From positions 28,895 through 92,894 of the forward strand of contig PDNB01000123.1 of the NCBI GenBank assembly GCA_002573585.1: a stretch of 64,000 nucleotides of DNA. Reading direction: 5' to 3'. Origin of the DNA: Helicocarpus griseus UAMH5409 (lineage: Eukaryota > Ascomycota > Eurotiomycetes > Onygenales > Ajellomycetaceae). This document shows, one piece after another, positions 12,371-23,902 of this stretch. The notes under the pieces are model-generated. The model had not been told where the DNA came from. It did no database searches and saw nothing but the letters and a program-made list of their open reading frames with translations. Each line of letters starts with the position of its first letter. Positions within the stretch are counted from its first letter, which is position 1. The position numbers and the translations under genes are program-made.

Positions 12371-12760
12371 CTAGCGATTCCATCTCGGGTCTGACATACA
12401 TACCCTGAATCCCAATGTCTGACAAATACCACGTCTCAGGGCCCTGTGCCTTAAGGATTGATCGTTCTGGTACAGTGTTCCTTTTTCCGATACCCAACGC
12501 CCGTGTTCCGTCACGTCCTTAACACCATCTTTGTTTTTTAAACAAGTGGTTGAAACCCCTTTTGCAGCCAGTGCATCGAATTGCCACCGAGTAATTGTCC
12601 CATTGCTGACGAGACGCTGCAGAACCTGAGTGCAGAATCTCTGGCAGTTGTTGACGACTAAATCAAGGGGGGATCTTTGGCTACCTCGTCGCACAGCCTG
12701 TTAAGCTCTCCATCGGTTAGAGAAAGCCCGGAACTGACTTCAACTGAGGCCCGAAGTGAC
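12371..12760 (-). pseudogene. Relic of an unknown fungal protein, frameshifted
   Basis: Two minus-strand frames read as one protein-like segment. The upstream frame gives SSGLSLTDGELNRLCDEVAK followed by DPP, and the next frame gives LDLVVNNCQRFCTQVLQRL and further residues. The switch falls exactly on a run of six C residues (12667-12672 on the plus strand as G); one extra C would restore a single frame. The NNCQ..C pattern resembles fungal proteins with a Cys-containing NCQ motif, but I cannot name the family. Reading further upstream gives only fragments, so the gene is either decayed or interrupted by introns I cannot place. A base-calling error in the homopolymer is an alternative to a real frameshift. 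Confidence 0.35.
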
Positions 12761-13783
12761 CTAAAGTTCATTGGGTTTTGCTGAGGAGCTGGTCTGTAGA
12801 TCTAGAGTTTAGGAGACACTTGTGGCATAGATCAGCATGGTGGGTCTTGGGAACGATGGGAAAAACAGGGTACACACCTTTCTTCCGGCTGATAGAGACT
12901 CCTTGTGGGCATGGAAGAGCGTGCCGCCGTTGGCCCCTTGTTGATTGTCCCAGAGATAGCTATCCAGACACGTTAAAATGGTTGAGACCCTGCTATGTTG
13001 ATGAGGTTTTAGCACTTACAGTCCCCAATGCACAGTATTTTGAGGAAACAAGGCAGATTGCTGGAAGCACAACAGAGTGAGTGTTCGTGGCATATTGGAG
13101 CGCTCGTCCAGAAAAATTTCCTTCTATTCAAATGGCTTTTCAATCCGCTTGATCGCAAGAGAGGTATCCCAGCAGATCTTTTTTTTTCCATTTGGCTACC
13201 AGAGGAGAGAATGAACAATGTTAGTGATTGATCAGAAAGCAGCGGGCATTGCCAGAGACATACATAGGCGAGCTTCGACCCCTCAGCCCCCTCCTTTTGC
13301 AAGGCTGCGACTGTATACCAGCGATTGTTGTTGTACATGGATTGTGTCAAACGTATAAAACCACCATTCTGGCCCTGTCCAGAAGGATTGATTTGTTTGG
13401 CGCAGTGGTTTACAGTTCACAGATTGGCTATCATGACACGGAAGAGATACCAGAAGCGCTGTCCCAAATTTTCAGGGGGCTCCGATCCCCTGGGCGCTTA
13501 GACATGATTAGCTCCGTTGCTGTGTGAACCTGAGCCTTTGGGTGGTTGTTTGGAGGAATGTCGTTTAGGCGATGACAATTAGCATTACTATTATTAAAAT
13601 CGCATGAATGGCAGTGGGTGAATGAGGCGCAAACACACTTGCATGCCGTAGCAACATCGAGGACTATATTTAGTTGAGCGAGGTCTGTGTGTCTGATATC
13701 TCATCACTTGTTCTTATTCCCCAGCAGTATTGTCATCGATATCGCGGATTTTCCAAACTGCCCTTCAGGCACTACTCCCTACC
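12761..13783. other. Spacer with possible relic and phosphotransferase promoter
   Basis: Fragmentary minus-strand reading frames suggest that the relic at 12.4-12.8 kb may have extended here, but none is convincing. A TATATTTA at 13665-13672, about 115 nt before the ATG at 13784, is a plausible TATA element for the next gene. Confidence 0.35.
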
Positions 13784-14767
13784 ATGACAGTACACAATGA
13801 AAGCTCTCAAGAGCCAGAAGAGCTCCCTCAGGAGACCTGGACCACTTTCCCAAGCCTTCCCCTGTGGTCAGGGTCGACCATCCCCAACGTAGGACGGCGG
13901 TTCTACATTCATTCTCCCTCCACCATTCTCAAACTCGGCACTACCGAAGGCGAAGGTGTCATGACTGCGCTGGTCCGTTCCATCCTGGGCCCCTGTGTCC
14001 CCCGCGTCGTTCGCGTTGTCACACTTAGAATTCAACCCTCCGATCCCTCGACGCCCATCCGCCCGTATCAGGGCCTAATCCTCACCCGCCAGCCGGGCAC
14101 GCCACTAGTTGAGCTCTGGCCCTCGCTCTCCCCTCAGCAACGCGAGGGCATCAAGGCAGAGCTGTTCCGCCTTCTGGTGCAAATGCGTGCGCGCCCCTTC
14201 GCCTACTACGGCCGCCCAGGACAAAAGCCGTATCTCCTTTTCTCTGAATTTGGCACAGAAACACACGCATACTGCACCTCTCGCGTTGAGTGGGACAACT
14301 CGCGTGTTTTTGCGCTGCATGCCACTGCCGCGGACAAGGAGCGTGTGGTCACCCTCGAACAAGTGCAGCGCGGCACCACCGGTCCAGGTGGTTGGGATCG
14401 TCCTGTCTTCACGCATGTAGACTTGTCTGAAAGAAATATTCTAGTGAATCCTGACACGCTTGCGGTGACGGGTTTTCTGGACTGGGAAATGGCTAACATG
14501 ACGCCGGCGTACTTTGAGTACGTCTCCGCGCGGCTGTCTGGGGGTCATCAATCGGAGTGGAAGAAAGAGTTGTTGGATGTTCTGAGGGCTGTTTTGCGCT
14601 GCGAATGCGGTGGTGAAGGGGAGGAAAGATATAAGAACACATTGGCGGCTTGGGATGCCATGGTTGATGTCGAGAGAATCGCTCAGGGATACGACGATGA
14701 CTGTTATTGGACTTTTGAAACTGGCATGCCTGTTGTTGAGAAGAAGCCTGACCATGCCCCAAAGTAG
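13784..14767 (+). CDS. APH-family phosphotransferase (kinase-like)
   Basis: A single exon of 327 residues. The fold is that of the aminoglycoside phosphotransferase/choline kinase superfamily. The catalytic loop reads FTHVDLSERNILV, where most relatives have HGD, and the metal-binding motif reads GFLDWEMA. A hinge segment, LILTRQPGTPLVELWP, precedes them, and an N-lobe Lys lies in STILKLGTTEGEG. The frame is open further upstream, to about 13730, but the first ATG is at 13784, behind a TATATTTA about 115 nt away. Such genes are greatly expanded in Onygenales and other Pezizomycotina. Their substrates are generally unknown and antibiotic resistance should not be assumed. A broken, more distant relative follows at 15.7 kb on the same strand. 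Confidence 0.88.
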   Translation: MTVHNESSQEPEELPQETWTTFPSLPLWSGSTIPNVGRRFYIHSPSTILKLGTTEGEGVMTALVRSILGPCVPRVVRVVTLRIQPSDPSTPIRPYQGLILTRQPGTPLVELWPSLSPQQREGIKAELFRLLVQMRARPFAYYGRPGQKPYLLFSEFGTETHAYCTSRVEWDNSRVFALHATAADKERVVTLEQVQRGTTGPGGWDRPVFTHVDLSERNILVNPDTLAVTGFLDWEMANMTPAYFEYVSARLSGGHQSEWKKELLDVLRAVLRCECGGEGEERYKNTLAAWDAMVDVERIAQGYDDDCYWTFETGMPVVEKKPDHAPK

Positions 14768-15712
14768 TCCAATGGACACGAGAACGAGCAGCAGGTACAT
14801 CGACATATCTACTACTAGTAGCATAGACAGGCAGCTAGCTCGGTTCATGATAGTTTGCCATTGCCTTTTGTCCATGAGAAGGAAGTCAGGCCTGCGGTTG
14901 CCCAAGGGAGCAATACATTCTCTTAAGTTTAACTCTAGCTTTTTCCTTAATCCGACCTCGTGCTTCTCTACTTGCATAGCTTCAGCAAATTCATTAATAC
15001 TGATTTTTCAGTCAGGGCCAAGCTATTAAGGAGGTACGCAGTACAGTACTTGGTAGATCAAATACTAGTACGCAAATAGGCGATAGTTGATGTCAAAAAC
15101 ATACGAATCGAAAACCTCCACCTCGAAATATTAACACTTTTCTTGGATGCGGCCAATAAAGTTTCATTTGAAGTTTATTAGCCCTAAATTTCTAAAACCG
15201 TATGAAAAATACCGCTCGACCAAAAGGAAGTCCTTAAGGTTGAGGGCTTCTTCGTTTCGTATATGTGGCACACTCGCATGTTCGACATACCGCTTGACAT
15301 TCAAGTAAATCCTAATTCAATATATCACCAAGTTCAAAATACCGAATAACGTTTTTTAAGTCTCTTTAACCAGAGTGAGCTACATGATTTCTATTAACAA
15401 TTACAGTTTCAATGCTGTTAGTTAACTCTTTGTTGTTGATAATTGTATCTGAGCTCGATCACCCCTGACCTTCGGTGATGTGCTTAAGTGACTGTTCTAG
15501 AATATTTATCTCAGATTCTAACACGCGTGTGCTCAAGCGCCACGCGGTTACACCCTAATGAAGATAGTTGACAGTTCCCACACCTCTTCTTTCTGGACTT
15601 GTTACTCATTCCACGGGACCTTGAAACCTGTCGCTGTTGTCAATTTTTCTTCTTACCATTGGATTCTGCTTACTGGTACTACTTATCCCTTGCCTTGCCC
15701 TCTTCCGTCGGG
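14768..15712. other. AT-rich spacer
   Basis: Contains an AT-rich stretch (about 15060-15450) with many stops in all frames and no repeat or gene that I recognise. Confidence 0.45.
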
Positions 15713-17075
15713 ATGCTATTTGATCACATCGCCGAGGACCAGCTAGATATCATTTTTGCACAATGGGTGAAACAGTTGCTTGCAGAGTCTCCAGAAAAGC
15801 TTGCCAGAAGCTAACCGCAGCCCACCTGGGTTGTAGAGCTAGGAAGGCGTGCCAGTGGAAAACCGGTGCTTTTAACGTGTGCTACCGCGTTCAATTCCAT
15901 AATGATACTCCCAAGGTTATTGTTTGATTCAGTTTTCTTGGACGAACAATATTCCGTGCGGAAAAGGTGGCCAACGAAGTTTCTATTCTACGATATCTCC
16001 GCCAGCACACGGCAATTCCTGCCCCTGAGGTGTATGGATCTGGTAAGACATGGACGGGACCATTGAGATGGCCTACATCGAGGGCACCCCGCTCGCCAAC
16101 ATCCTCAAAGTGCCCCAGGGCCGAAGGCCGGCCTGTTTTGAGTCCACAGGTAAGGGAACGAGGCTTGAAAAGAGCTTACAGAGAGATGGCCAAGCTTCTC
16201 CTCGAACTATCGAAGCCCAAATTCCCCAAGATTGGCACCCTGACTGAAGGACCAAACGGGGAATTTACAATATCCAGGAGACCGTTTACATTCAATATGA
16301 ACGAGCTGTCAACTTCCGCGAATATACCACCTCATTACTGCCCAATCCAAATGCCATCTTCGAATCGGCTGCTGACTACTTCAAGTCCCTTGCAACGCAA
16401 CATATGTTGCACTTCCTTGCTCAACAAAATGATGCCATAGACAGCGAAGCTGACTGTCACAAAAAGTTTATCGCCCGTTGCCTGTTTAGCAAAGATGTGC
16501 AACGCATGCAGTTCTCTGAAGGACCATTTCAGCTCTACTGCGATGACTTCCGCCCCTCAAATGTGCTTGTGGATATTGAAAACGTCCGCATTGCGGCGGC
16601 TATAGACTGGGAGTATACATATGTTGCCCCGGTTGAATTTAGCCATGTTGCTCCATGGTGGCTTTTGCTCCAGGCCCCTGAAGATTGGGAGTCTGATCTT
16701 GCAGAATTCATAGCTCGTTATATGCCTCGATTTCATCTTTTTATAGATGCTCTACGAGCGGCTGAGTCTGACGTGATATCAGATGGCAAGTTAAACGATT
16801 CCCAAAGACTATCACTGCAAATGGAGAAATCTTTGGACAATAAGCTGTTCTGGGTGTGTCTGGCAGCACGGTACAGCTCTATGTTTGATGACATATACTG
16901 GACGTTCATTCACGAGGCTTACTACGGAAAGCTGACGTCCCTCAACGATCGCCTGCAGCACCTGGACCAGGGAGAGCAGTCTAAGCTGGATGCCATCTAT
17001 CGCATCAAGATGGAGCAGGCAGAGGATGGAAAATTAGATACGCACTATTCGCTTGACGACATCATGGAACTCTAG
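15713..17075 (+). pseudogene. APH-family phosphotransferase pseudogene
   Basis: The relic runs from the ATG context MLFDHIAEDQLDIIFAQWV to an intact C-terminal part. Reading the best frame in turn gives successive segments of one protein: KTGAFNVCYRVQF, then VANEVSILRYLRQHTAIPAP, MAYIEGTPLANILK, GLKRAYREMAKLLLELSKP, FESAADYFKSLATQHMLHFL, the catalytic loop LYCDDFRPSNVLVD and the DWEYTY metal motif. Damage includes a TGA at 15925-15927, in a position where Arg (CGA) would be expected, and at least four frameshifts near 15808, 16060, 16130 and 16304. The last 223 codons are open, so the decay is not total. The family is one of the large APH groups of ascomycetes. No simple intron scheme removes the stop and all the shifts. 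Confidence 0.82.
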
Positions 17076-17817
17076 CAGCTGGTTCTTCTCTTCCAGATTT
17101 TCACGTCTTATTGGTTATATCATTTTATATTTGACTCGGATTTGCTGCCATGCGCTATACCCAACCAGGGACTTTTCAAGTCGTTCCTTGGCCGTCTTAT
17201 GTTTTCAGCTCTAATTGTTCTCTCGGACATTAGCGCCCATATCTACGTTGTGATGCTATACTTGTAAATAAAGAAGCTGGCCTCGACGCGCCGATGGCTT
17301 TCTGTGTTTGCGGCATGGTTCTTGTTTTGTCTTCTACACACACGTTATTCCCAGGCTTGTTTACCTATGGTTCGGCAAGCTATATTGACAGTAGGAATTG
17401 GGCCAATGAAGTGTTGGAAATAAGCGCCGCGTTCTGCTATCTCGAAGATGAGGGATGCTTGCAGACATTACATAGCTATTTCGGGTCATTATTTCCATGG
17501 ACATTGGGGACGTGTTTCAATTTTAAGCGCTGACTTGCTACTTCCTTATCTCCATTGAATAATAGTAACATGACTTCCATCAATAGGGAGACTAGTCATC
17601 ACTTGTTATAGGCTGGAGACTAGATGCGCTGATTCTTAGCGACTTTATTGATTTGGGTATAGTATTTATTCTACGTAGCCACCCAAGACACGTAGAGAAT
17701 AAAAACAAGGATAAACATTGCATTGATGTAATATTGCCAAGCACAATATCGTTTCAAACACCGTAAAAGAACCGCCCATGGCTCGATCGCAGAAAAGCCA
17801 GAATAATTGGGTTATCA
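17076..17817. other. Spacer, nothing recognised
   Basis: Sequence between the phosphotransferase pseudogene and the stop codon of the broken paralogue. One 79-codon ORF is present but lacks any supporting feature. Confidence 0.45.
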
Positions 17818-18325
17818 TCAAGAGATGCTCGTTGGCTCATTTGTCTGGGTCTTCCCTGGCCTCGGGCGTCTAATGTAAACAATAAAGACGGGATATGTCT
17901 CCGTGGCATTCATAGAAGCAGCTCGTCCCTCTCTTTCATGGACCGTAGCGAGAGCTGCTGGTTTGAGGATGGTTTGCACCAGCTGGTTAACCTCAAGACC
18001 TCCACTTTGCACCTGTGCCGGGCTTGAGCTCAATGAATCGTTCCACCAGAGCTTGCGGGCCCGACTCTCAACATCCTCAACAAACTCAAAAGTGCCGTCA
18101 CCATCTCCAACATGAAGTGTGACTGTAGCAATCTGCTCACGCGCCTGCTCTCTCGCACCGCCATCGCGGAAGGTTGAAACGAGGACCTGAAATGCCAAAG
18201 CGTTCCAGGCTGCCGTCCTCGGGTACGATATGGAGGACGTCGATTCTTGAACCAAAATTCCCAACGACGACGAGCGCGGACGGATAGCTAGGAAGGTAGA
18301 AAGCGTATTTAATAAGTGAGAGCAT
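17818..18325 (-). pseudogene. Frameshifted tandem paralogue of the gene at 18.9-19.4 kb
   Basis: The start (MLSLIKYAFYLPSYPSALVV, then VLHIVPEDGSLERFG) and the end (VESRARKLWW, ILKPAALATVHEREGR, VFIVYIRRPRPGK) match the neighbouring gene segment by segment. They lie in two different frames that switch between about 18215 and 18180. A splice that would repair this needs a 37 nt intron, below the usual fungal minimum, so a true frameshift is more likely. A TATATA (about 18376-18382) lies just before the start. The family is unknown to me. Its intact neighbour suggests a small soluble protein of about 165 residues. Confidence 0.6.
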
Positions 18326-18900
18326 GTCTGCGCGATTGGAGGTTCTATATTTAATTCTTGGTTCGCTCGAGGCTGATATATAGAAAGCGATGCAGGTGGA
18401 GGCTGAGCTGGTAAGTAATGCTGATGTTCATATACAGCGGATCACGTGAGCTAGTTGGTCGCAGTTCTCATGATGACCGCCTTTGTTGTCTATTTGGACT
18501 ATTTCATTGAGCATCTGTTTTAACTACCCCGCTAAGATATGAGGATTGGGAATTTAAAAAGAAAAGCTGATTTTCAGTTGTATCATTCTTACAAGAAGCT
18601 ATTGGTTTATCCCCTCTTCTCTATAAACAGGGGTAGATTGTAGTACCTCGATCTGTTGTCTAGTAAGATTGAGCAGCCATGCAAGAAGGTGGAGGCTTTA
18701 TTATTAACGTGCTAATGGCAGCGTTTAGATATCTACTACCTAACGCTTCTCCTTGGCGCAATAGAAGAAGTACGTCACTCTCTCTCTCTCTCTTTTTTTT
18801 TTTTTCTTTGTTTAGCAAGCCGTAACTATTCATTACCGAGCGTTCATCGTCACTATAGACAAACAGCTGCCCATATCTTGAGAAAAACCCCGATACGATC
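18326..18900. other. Spacer between tandem paralogues
   Basis: Contains a TC microsatellite with a T run (about 18777-18806) and a TATATA element that probably serves the left-hand copy. No gene is seen. Confidence 0.5.
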
Positions 18901-19404
18901 TCACATAGCGAAGCTCGTGGGCTCGTACAGCATTTCCCCGGTCGTCGGGTCCGTCAAAATTTCCCTGGCTTTCGGCCGCTTGATGCGCACAATATAAACC
19001 GGAACATCTTTCGTGCCATTCGTAGAGCGAGGCCGCTCTCCTCTCTCGCGAATCACAGCCAGCGCCGCCGGCTTGAGGACATCCTCCACTATCTGATCAA
19101 CCTGAGCAGCCCCCGTCTGCACCGGTGCCAGGCTTGTTGAGCTTTGAAAATTGCTCCATAGCTTGCCAACCTTGCTTTCAACGTTGTCAAGGAATTTCCA
19201 TTCGCTGTCCCCGTCTCCCTTTTGAAGCGTGGCAGTACCAATGCGGCGGAAGGTGTAGTAGCTGGCCATGTAGCCGAAGCGTTCAACGCCGCCGCTTTCG
19301 GGTACGAGATGGAGCATGTCCATTGAGCCGCCAAAGGTGCCAATGACGATGAGGGCGGAGGGATAACTTTGGGGAGTTAGCGCTTTTTTTAGATGGGCAA
19401 GCAT
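18901..19404 (-). CDS. Small protein of unknown family, intact member of a tandem pair
   Basis: A single exon of 167 residues starting at the ATG at 19404. The open frame continues upstream only through a non-ATG codon, and the ATG aligns with that of the paralogue, which supports this start. Recognisable blocks shared with the broken copy are SYPSALIVIGTFGG, MLHLVPESGGVERFG, VEDVLKPAALAVIRERG and PVYIVRIKRPKAREI. There is no signal peptide, membrane segment or known domain that I can identify. A TATATA at 19585-19590 lies 180 nt upstream. The alternation of hydrophobic and charged stretches suggests a compact folded domain. I do not assign a function. Confidence 0.7.
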   Translation of the reverse strand: MLAHLKKALTPQSYPSALIVIGTFGGSMDMLHLVPESGGVERFGYMASYYTFRRIGTATLQKGDGDSEWKFLDNVESKVGKLWSNFQSSTSLAPVQTGAAQVDQIVEDVLKPAALAVIRERGERPRSTNGTKDVPVYIVRIKRPKAREILTDPTTGEMLYEPTSFAM

Positions 19405-22400
19405 GGTTGGTGTGTTGAAGGTTTGGTATAACAAGAAAGAGCGGTTCTTGAAGAGTATAGATCGTGCAAGAAGTAGTGTGAAGACTTGGATCTTTGCTTG
19501 TATTGACTGTATAGTTCGTGTCTCTGTAATCTACCAGAGTGAGGGGGGGCAGGCGCGTGAAGCGGAACAATATCTTATTATGTGTATATATGGCTTCGAA
19601 TACCGTATTAGAATAGAAGGAGGCCACCGCGATCAACGAGGCAGGCACAGTTCTAATATGAAAAGGTTCGTTTCGCCGGAGCAGCCTGTTTCGTTAGCTG
19701 ATAGAAAATGGAGTATAGGAGAGATGGCCCCTGGGCACTAATAACAGTAATAACAAGAGGAGAGAACTCACTACTTCAGCGGTCCGCAATCTCTTAGCAC
19801 ATCAATGTGCCACACGATATTTTGATCTAACCAAGCCAGCTTCTCGAATAGATATTGTTGGAGAAGCCGCCTTTGCATCATTGGTTCTGGCTAAATCAAA
19901 GACTCAAAGGCGGTGTTGGCAGTTGGTTGACATTACAATGAGAGGTCGGCACCTCCACGTGATGTGTGGCGTTCAAATGGCAGCCTGCTATATGCTGCAT
20001 AGTTACTTAATGTACGGAGTATGTTTCCATACATTTCTATCAGAAGGGAAAAGTAGTGGGTGCCTTGTAGGCGGCTGCTGTTTGCAATCAAGGTCTCTCC
20101 GTAACCCCAGATATCATTTGGAACTAGAAAAGTAGATATAGCAACTCAATATACATCAAAGTTACCGTTCCAAAGCATGGCTCTATTGAGCGAGTATTAA
20201 GTAGCAGGCCTTTTCGTGGTTACTATTGTCCACGCTGCAATGTTCGGTAGTGGATGGGGAAAGTTAGCTAAGGCTGGAAGTTTCCTTCAGAACAAAGTTG
20301 AGCCTATAGTCCAATTTTCCACTGCCCGATTTGCCTGCTACGATTCTATATCACAACGTATATGGAGTTCGAGCAGTCCCCCCTCGAACCCTCAAGACAT
20401 GGTATCACGTGTTGTGGAATATCCCCATCTATCCTGCAGTGGCACAGCAGCGGCGCAGCAGCATGGGCGGCAGTAGAAATGGCAACTGTTAGTTGGTTGA
20501 ATGGATGTTCTGTTGGTTGGTTGGTCGGTTAGTTGGTTGTGCAGGATGGATGGATGCGAGAGTGTAGTTCAACTCGGTGGCAAACCAATAGCGGTGGGTT
20601 GGCAGTCTAGCATGCTGATTACTGCATGAGCACAAGCATGAGGAAGAGCATAGGGATGCGTATGCGTAGAAGATGGAAGAGTCGGGAGGGAGAGAGGAAT
20701 CACCAACCAGGGACTCGGCTCGGGATGGTTGAATATCTCGTCATCTGATTCTGGCAGGGTTTGACTCTCTTCCCTGTCCGACCCTGTTAGTTAGTTTAGT
20801 CGCTTCTTAAAAACTGTCTTGTGTGTGTGCCTGTTTTGTTGAATCTTCCTGCTCTTTTTTTTGTCTGATCTGCGCGGACTTGATCATGCGTCCAATCGGG
20901 TCAGTTGATTCGAGTCTTTTGGTTTTTTTGGGATGATGAAGAATGGACATTTAGAGCACTTAGCGCCTGTTCGTTTGCCACGATTCGAAAATACCTGCTG
21001 GCATACTGCATGGCTCCGAAAGGAAACGAATGTACACGTACATGTACATGGAGGTAAGCCGTGGGAGAGCTCTCGAGACCATGGCCGACTGGGGTTCTGA
21101 TTGGCCAAGCCGGGACAGAATGGTCATGCAGGAATAGCATTATTATGGCATTGGCAGCCCAGGGGGGAAGATGAGACGAGATGAGAGGGGTCGCAGAGGG
21201 TCGAGGATAGAGGGTCGAGACTGGGGCAAATGATGTAAAAATACAAATGGCGTTGTTTCTGATGGAATTGAAATTGAACCCCTTTTTCTGAATAATGAAT
21301 AATTGATGGATATGATTAAGACATTGCGGGCGGTGGCAGTTGCATTGAATCGATGGTTTGTTCTTTCTGGCTGACTTTGGTTTATCTGCAGGGTAAGAAG
21401 TAGATTGTAATTTGCTCCAACAGCTGAGGAGCATGTTTTCTATCTGCATACAAAGTCATTATTAGTAGCATGTTCAATCCTTCAAGTTGACCTTTGAAAT
21501 CCTCGATGATATGTTTGTTCGAGCTTGTATCCTGACGTCTATGATTTTCGCCCAGATCCTCCTGGTTGGAGACAAATGAAAATCCCGAGCTCCCAAACCC
21601 AACAGGGAGGCTCTGACATATTTAGCCTCCCCAGCTCCCCCACCTGCAGGAAATAAATGGGATGCGCACAGGCAAAAGAGAGTCAGAGCTACTCAGACTA
21701 GGCTGCGCGTCCCTCAAACTATGGCCCTCTGGAGGCGACTATTGGGCAATGGGGGAGTAGATGGCGATGGCAATTAAGAAAGGAGGAGTGGAACGGGGCC
21801 ATTTATATGATTTGGGAATTTCCATATCCACTCAAGGTGCAAGTACAAATAAAAAAGATAATCAACGATGACGTTGCGGAGTAGTATTGAATAAATTGAA
21901 AAAAAAGGGAAAAGGGAAAAGAGAGGAAGAAAGATGCCTAGGAAGAAGCAAAGAAATAATGACAATATGGCAGAGACAACGGGCTTGAAACTTAAACAGC
22001 CCCTGAGGCAGATCGGAGGCTTCTCCAATCACGGCCCAAGGGGCGGCCAGACAGCGGGGGGCAAAGATGATGATGATTATGAATAAAAGGGTCAAATTCA
22101 AATATCGAGTCTCAAGCTAACTCCAAGTTCGAGCTATGGGAAAAAGATGGAGACGGCGGAATAACGGAGTACATAGGTCAGATTCAGTCTGCGTATTTTT
22201 GAATTTTATTATTATAATTGTTGAATATCAGTATTATCCATAATTTATTGAGTTTCTGGGAAGCCTTCCGTCTTCCGGGCAACCTTGAGCTTGCAGAATA
22301 CAGATACTGAAGCAGAGACTCGTGAGTAGGAGAGTTTGTTATCCATTCTGAAGGTTTTTATACAATAGATGGATTGGGATATATCTCTCGGAAGGTTTGC

Positions 22401-22720
22401 GGTGTATTTAATAATTCTTATTTTGCAAATACAAGCCCATGTTCTGTTCCCCAGACAGACAGACAGTGGTCGCGAGACAACGGAGGTACCGCTGAGGTAC
22501 CTGTGCAGCCAGGCGGCAGTGCCAGGGTACCTTTCCGTGACCCGGGCCCGCGGCGAGCCCACCGAAGCCGGCAACTGGCGCAAACCGGCCAAACTTACCA
22601 CGATACGGCTGATTACACAGCATGCAAGCGGGTGCCACACAGCGCGGCGTAATTTTCCAGCGTAATATTACCCCCCAAAAAGCCACACTAACCGCATTCT
22701 GCCAGTCTGCTCATATTCAG
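19405..22720. other. 3.3 kb gene-free region
   Basis: No conserved protein was found on either strand. The region contains TTGG/GGAT simple repeats at about 20488-20560, a TCTTTTTTTTTTG-like low-complexity patch near 20850, two ACGGAGTA motifs (near 20014 and 22157), and a TGTACATGTACATG stretch near 21035. It may carry distal promoter DNA for the PIN4-like gene or an unrecognised non-coding RNA. Confidence 0.45.
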
Positions 22721-23902
22721 CGTCAAAACCTCTTTCTCTTTCTCGTCTTTCTTAACATCAACCTCACCTCATCTTTTTCCTCTTCTCCTCCACCCCCCCT
22801 TTTCTCTCCCTCTCCCCTCTCCTCTCCTTCTTATATCTCTCCCTCTCTTCTACTTCTACTTATTCATTTTTGGCCAATCTTGGATCGCTGTTCTTCTTTC
22901 TCTTTGATCCCATCCCTCCGTTTTAGGTTCTGGGTTCCCTTTCGTGTTACCTAGTCCCTCTGTCTTTGGCGAACCTCCCCCCTCTTTGTCCCCCCCCCCT
23001 TCGTCTTCCATCCTATCGATCGATTCCTTGCTACGGCCTCTCTGTCTACTCTTGCTACATTCCCTCTGTGGTCGAGGTTTTGTAGCTTCTCCCCGTCCCC
23101 GACAAACGTCTCTCAACGGCCTACCTTTGGGGCTTTTTTTTTCTTTTGGTTTTCCGTGAACCCCAACTCAAAACCCCGTCCCTTTGATCCAGCCCCCGGG
23201 CTAGTACGATCTCACCTCCAACCAGGCCGGTTATTATCTCGCTCTTACTGCTGTTCTGTTCTGCTCTGTACATGTACATGTACTGGAACTTGTACATGCA
23301 CGCCGTCAACTAGCTCCGTTGCCAGAACAGTTCTCGCTCAACTCAGGACTCCACTTCAGACCTCTCAACAACCTTCCCCAAATATCTCCTCCCGCTCCTC
23401 TTATATACGGACGGTATCTACCCGTGGGCGGTGGTTCTTACGAGCGCTGCCTTTCGTTCTCCAGTAACGACCCTGACGCTTGCATACGACTGATGAACAC
23501 AACTGGTCTACCGCGTCTGATACCCTGCCTTGCCCTGCCGCGAGATTTTTGTTCCTGTCCGCGTCCCACACAGACTATCCACCACTTTGGTTTTCTGTGG
23601 CTTTGACAATATCAACAACTACTGGTCGCTGTCATACGGTCCTAAAGTCCACGTTTTATATCTTGATCAACCTCCTTAATTTCACGCGTAACGGTTAGCC
23701 CGATACCCCTGGGGAGATAAAAAAGCTGGAATTTTTCTTTTTTCGCCGTGCGAAACTATACTCTATCTCTTCGTTCTCGTTTTTCGTCTCTATAATTGAG
23801 TAATAACTGCGTTTTTGGCCCCCGTGTCTATCTCCATTTTCACAAAGAAAAATCACTTTTAGCCCCACTTGCTCATCAAAAAGCTTCCTCCTATCGGTAG
23901 CC
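22721..23902 (+). promoter_or_regulatory. Long pyrimidine-rich leader/promoter of the PIN4-like gene
   Basis: From about 22730 the plus strand is dominated by CT-rich tracts, which in fungi mark promoters and 5' untranslated leaders. The stretch runs some 1.2 kb up to the ATG and contains several upstream ATGs and a repeated TGTACATGTACATG element near 23270. This suggests a long leader with upstream ORFs and post-transcriptional control. The transcription start cannot be placed from sequence alone. Confidence 0.5.

Noticed and set aside
13730..13783. Upstream extension of the APH-like kinase
   Set aside because: The frame is open but begins at a TTG; the first ATG is at 13784.
10054..14767. 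Secondary-metabolite or resistance cluster (reductase plus APH kinase)
   Set aside because: No backbone enzyme, regulator or transporter nearby; the APH fold does not imply antibiotic resistance in fungi.
17294..17533. 79-codon ORF after the APH pseudogene
   Set aside because: No motif, promoter or similarity to other segments.
18179..18215. 37 nt intron that would repair the broken tandem paralogue
   Set aside because: Too short, lacks a branch site, and the intact paralogue has no intron there.
22622..22954. 110-codon ORF in the PIN4 leader
   Set aside because: Low-complexity Ser/Pro/Leu translation of CT-rich leader DNA without a domain.
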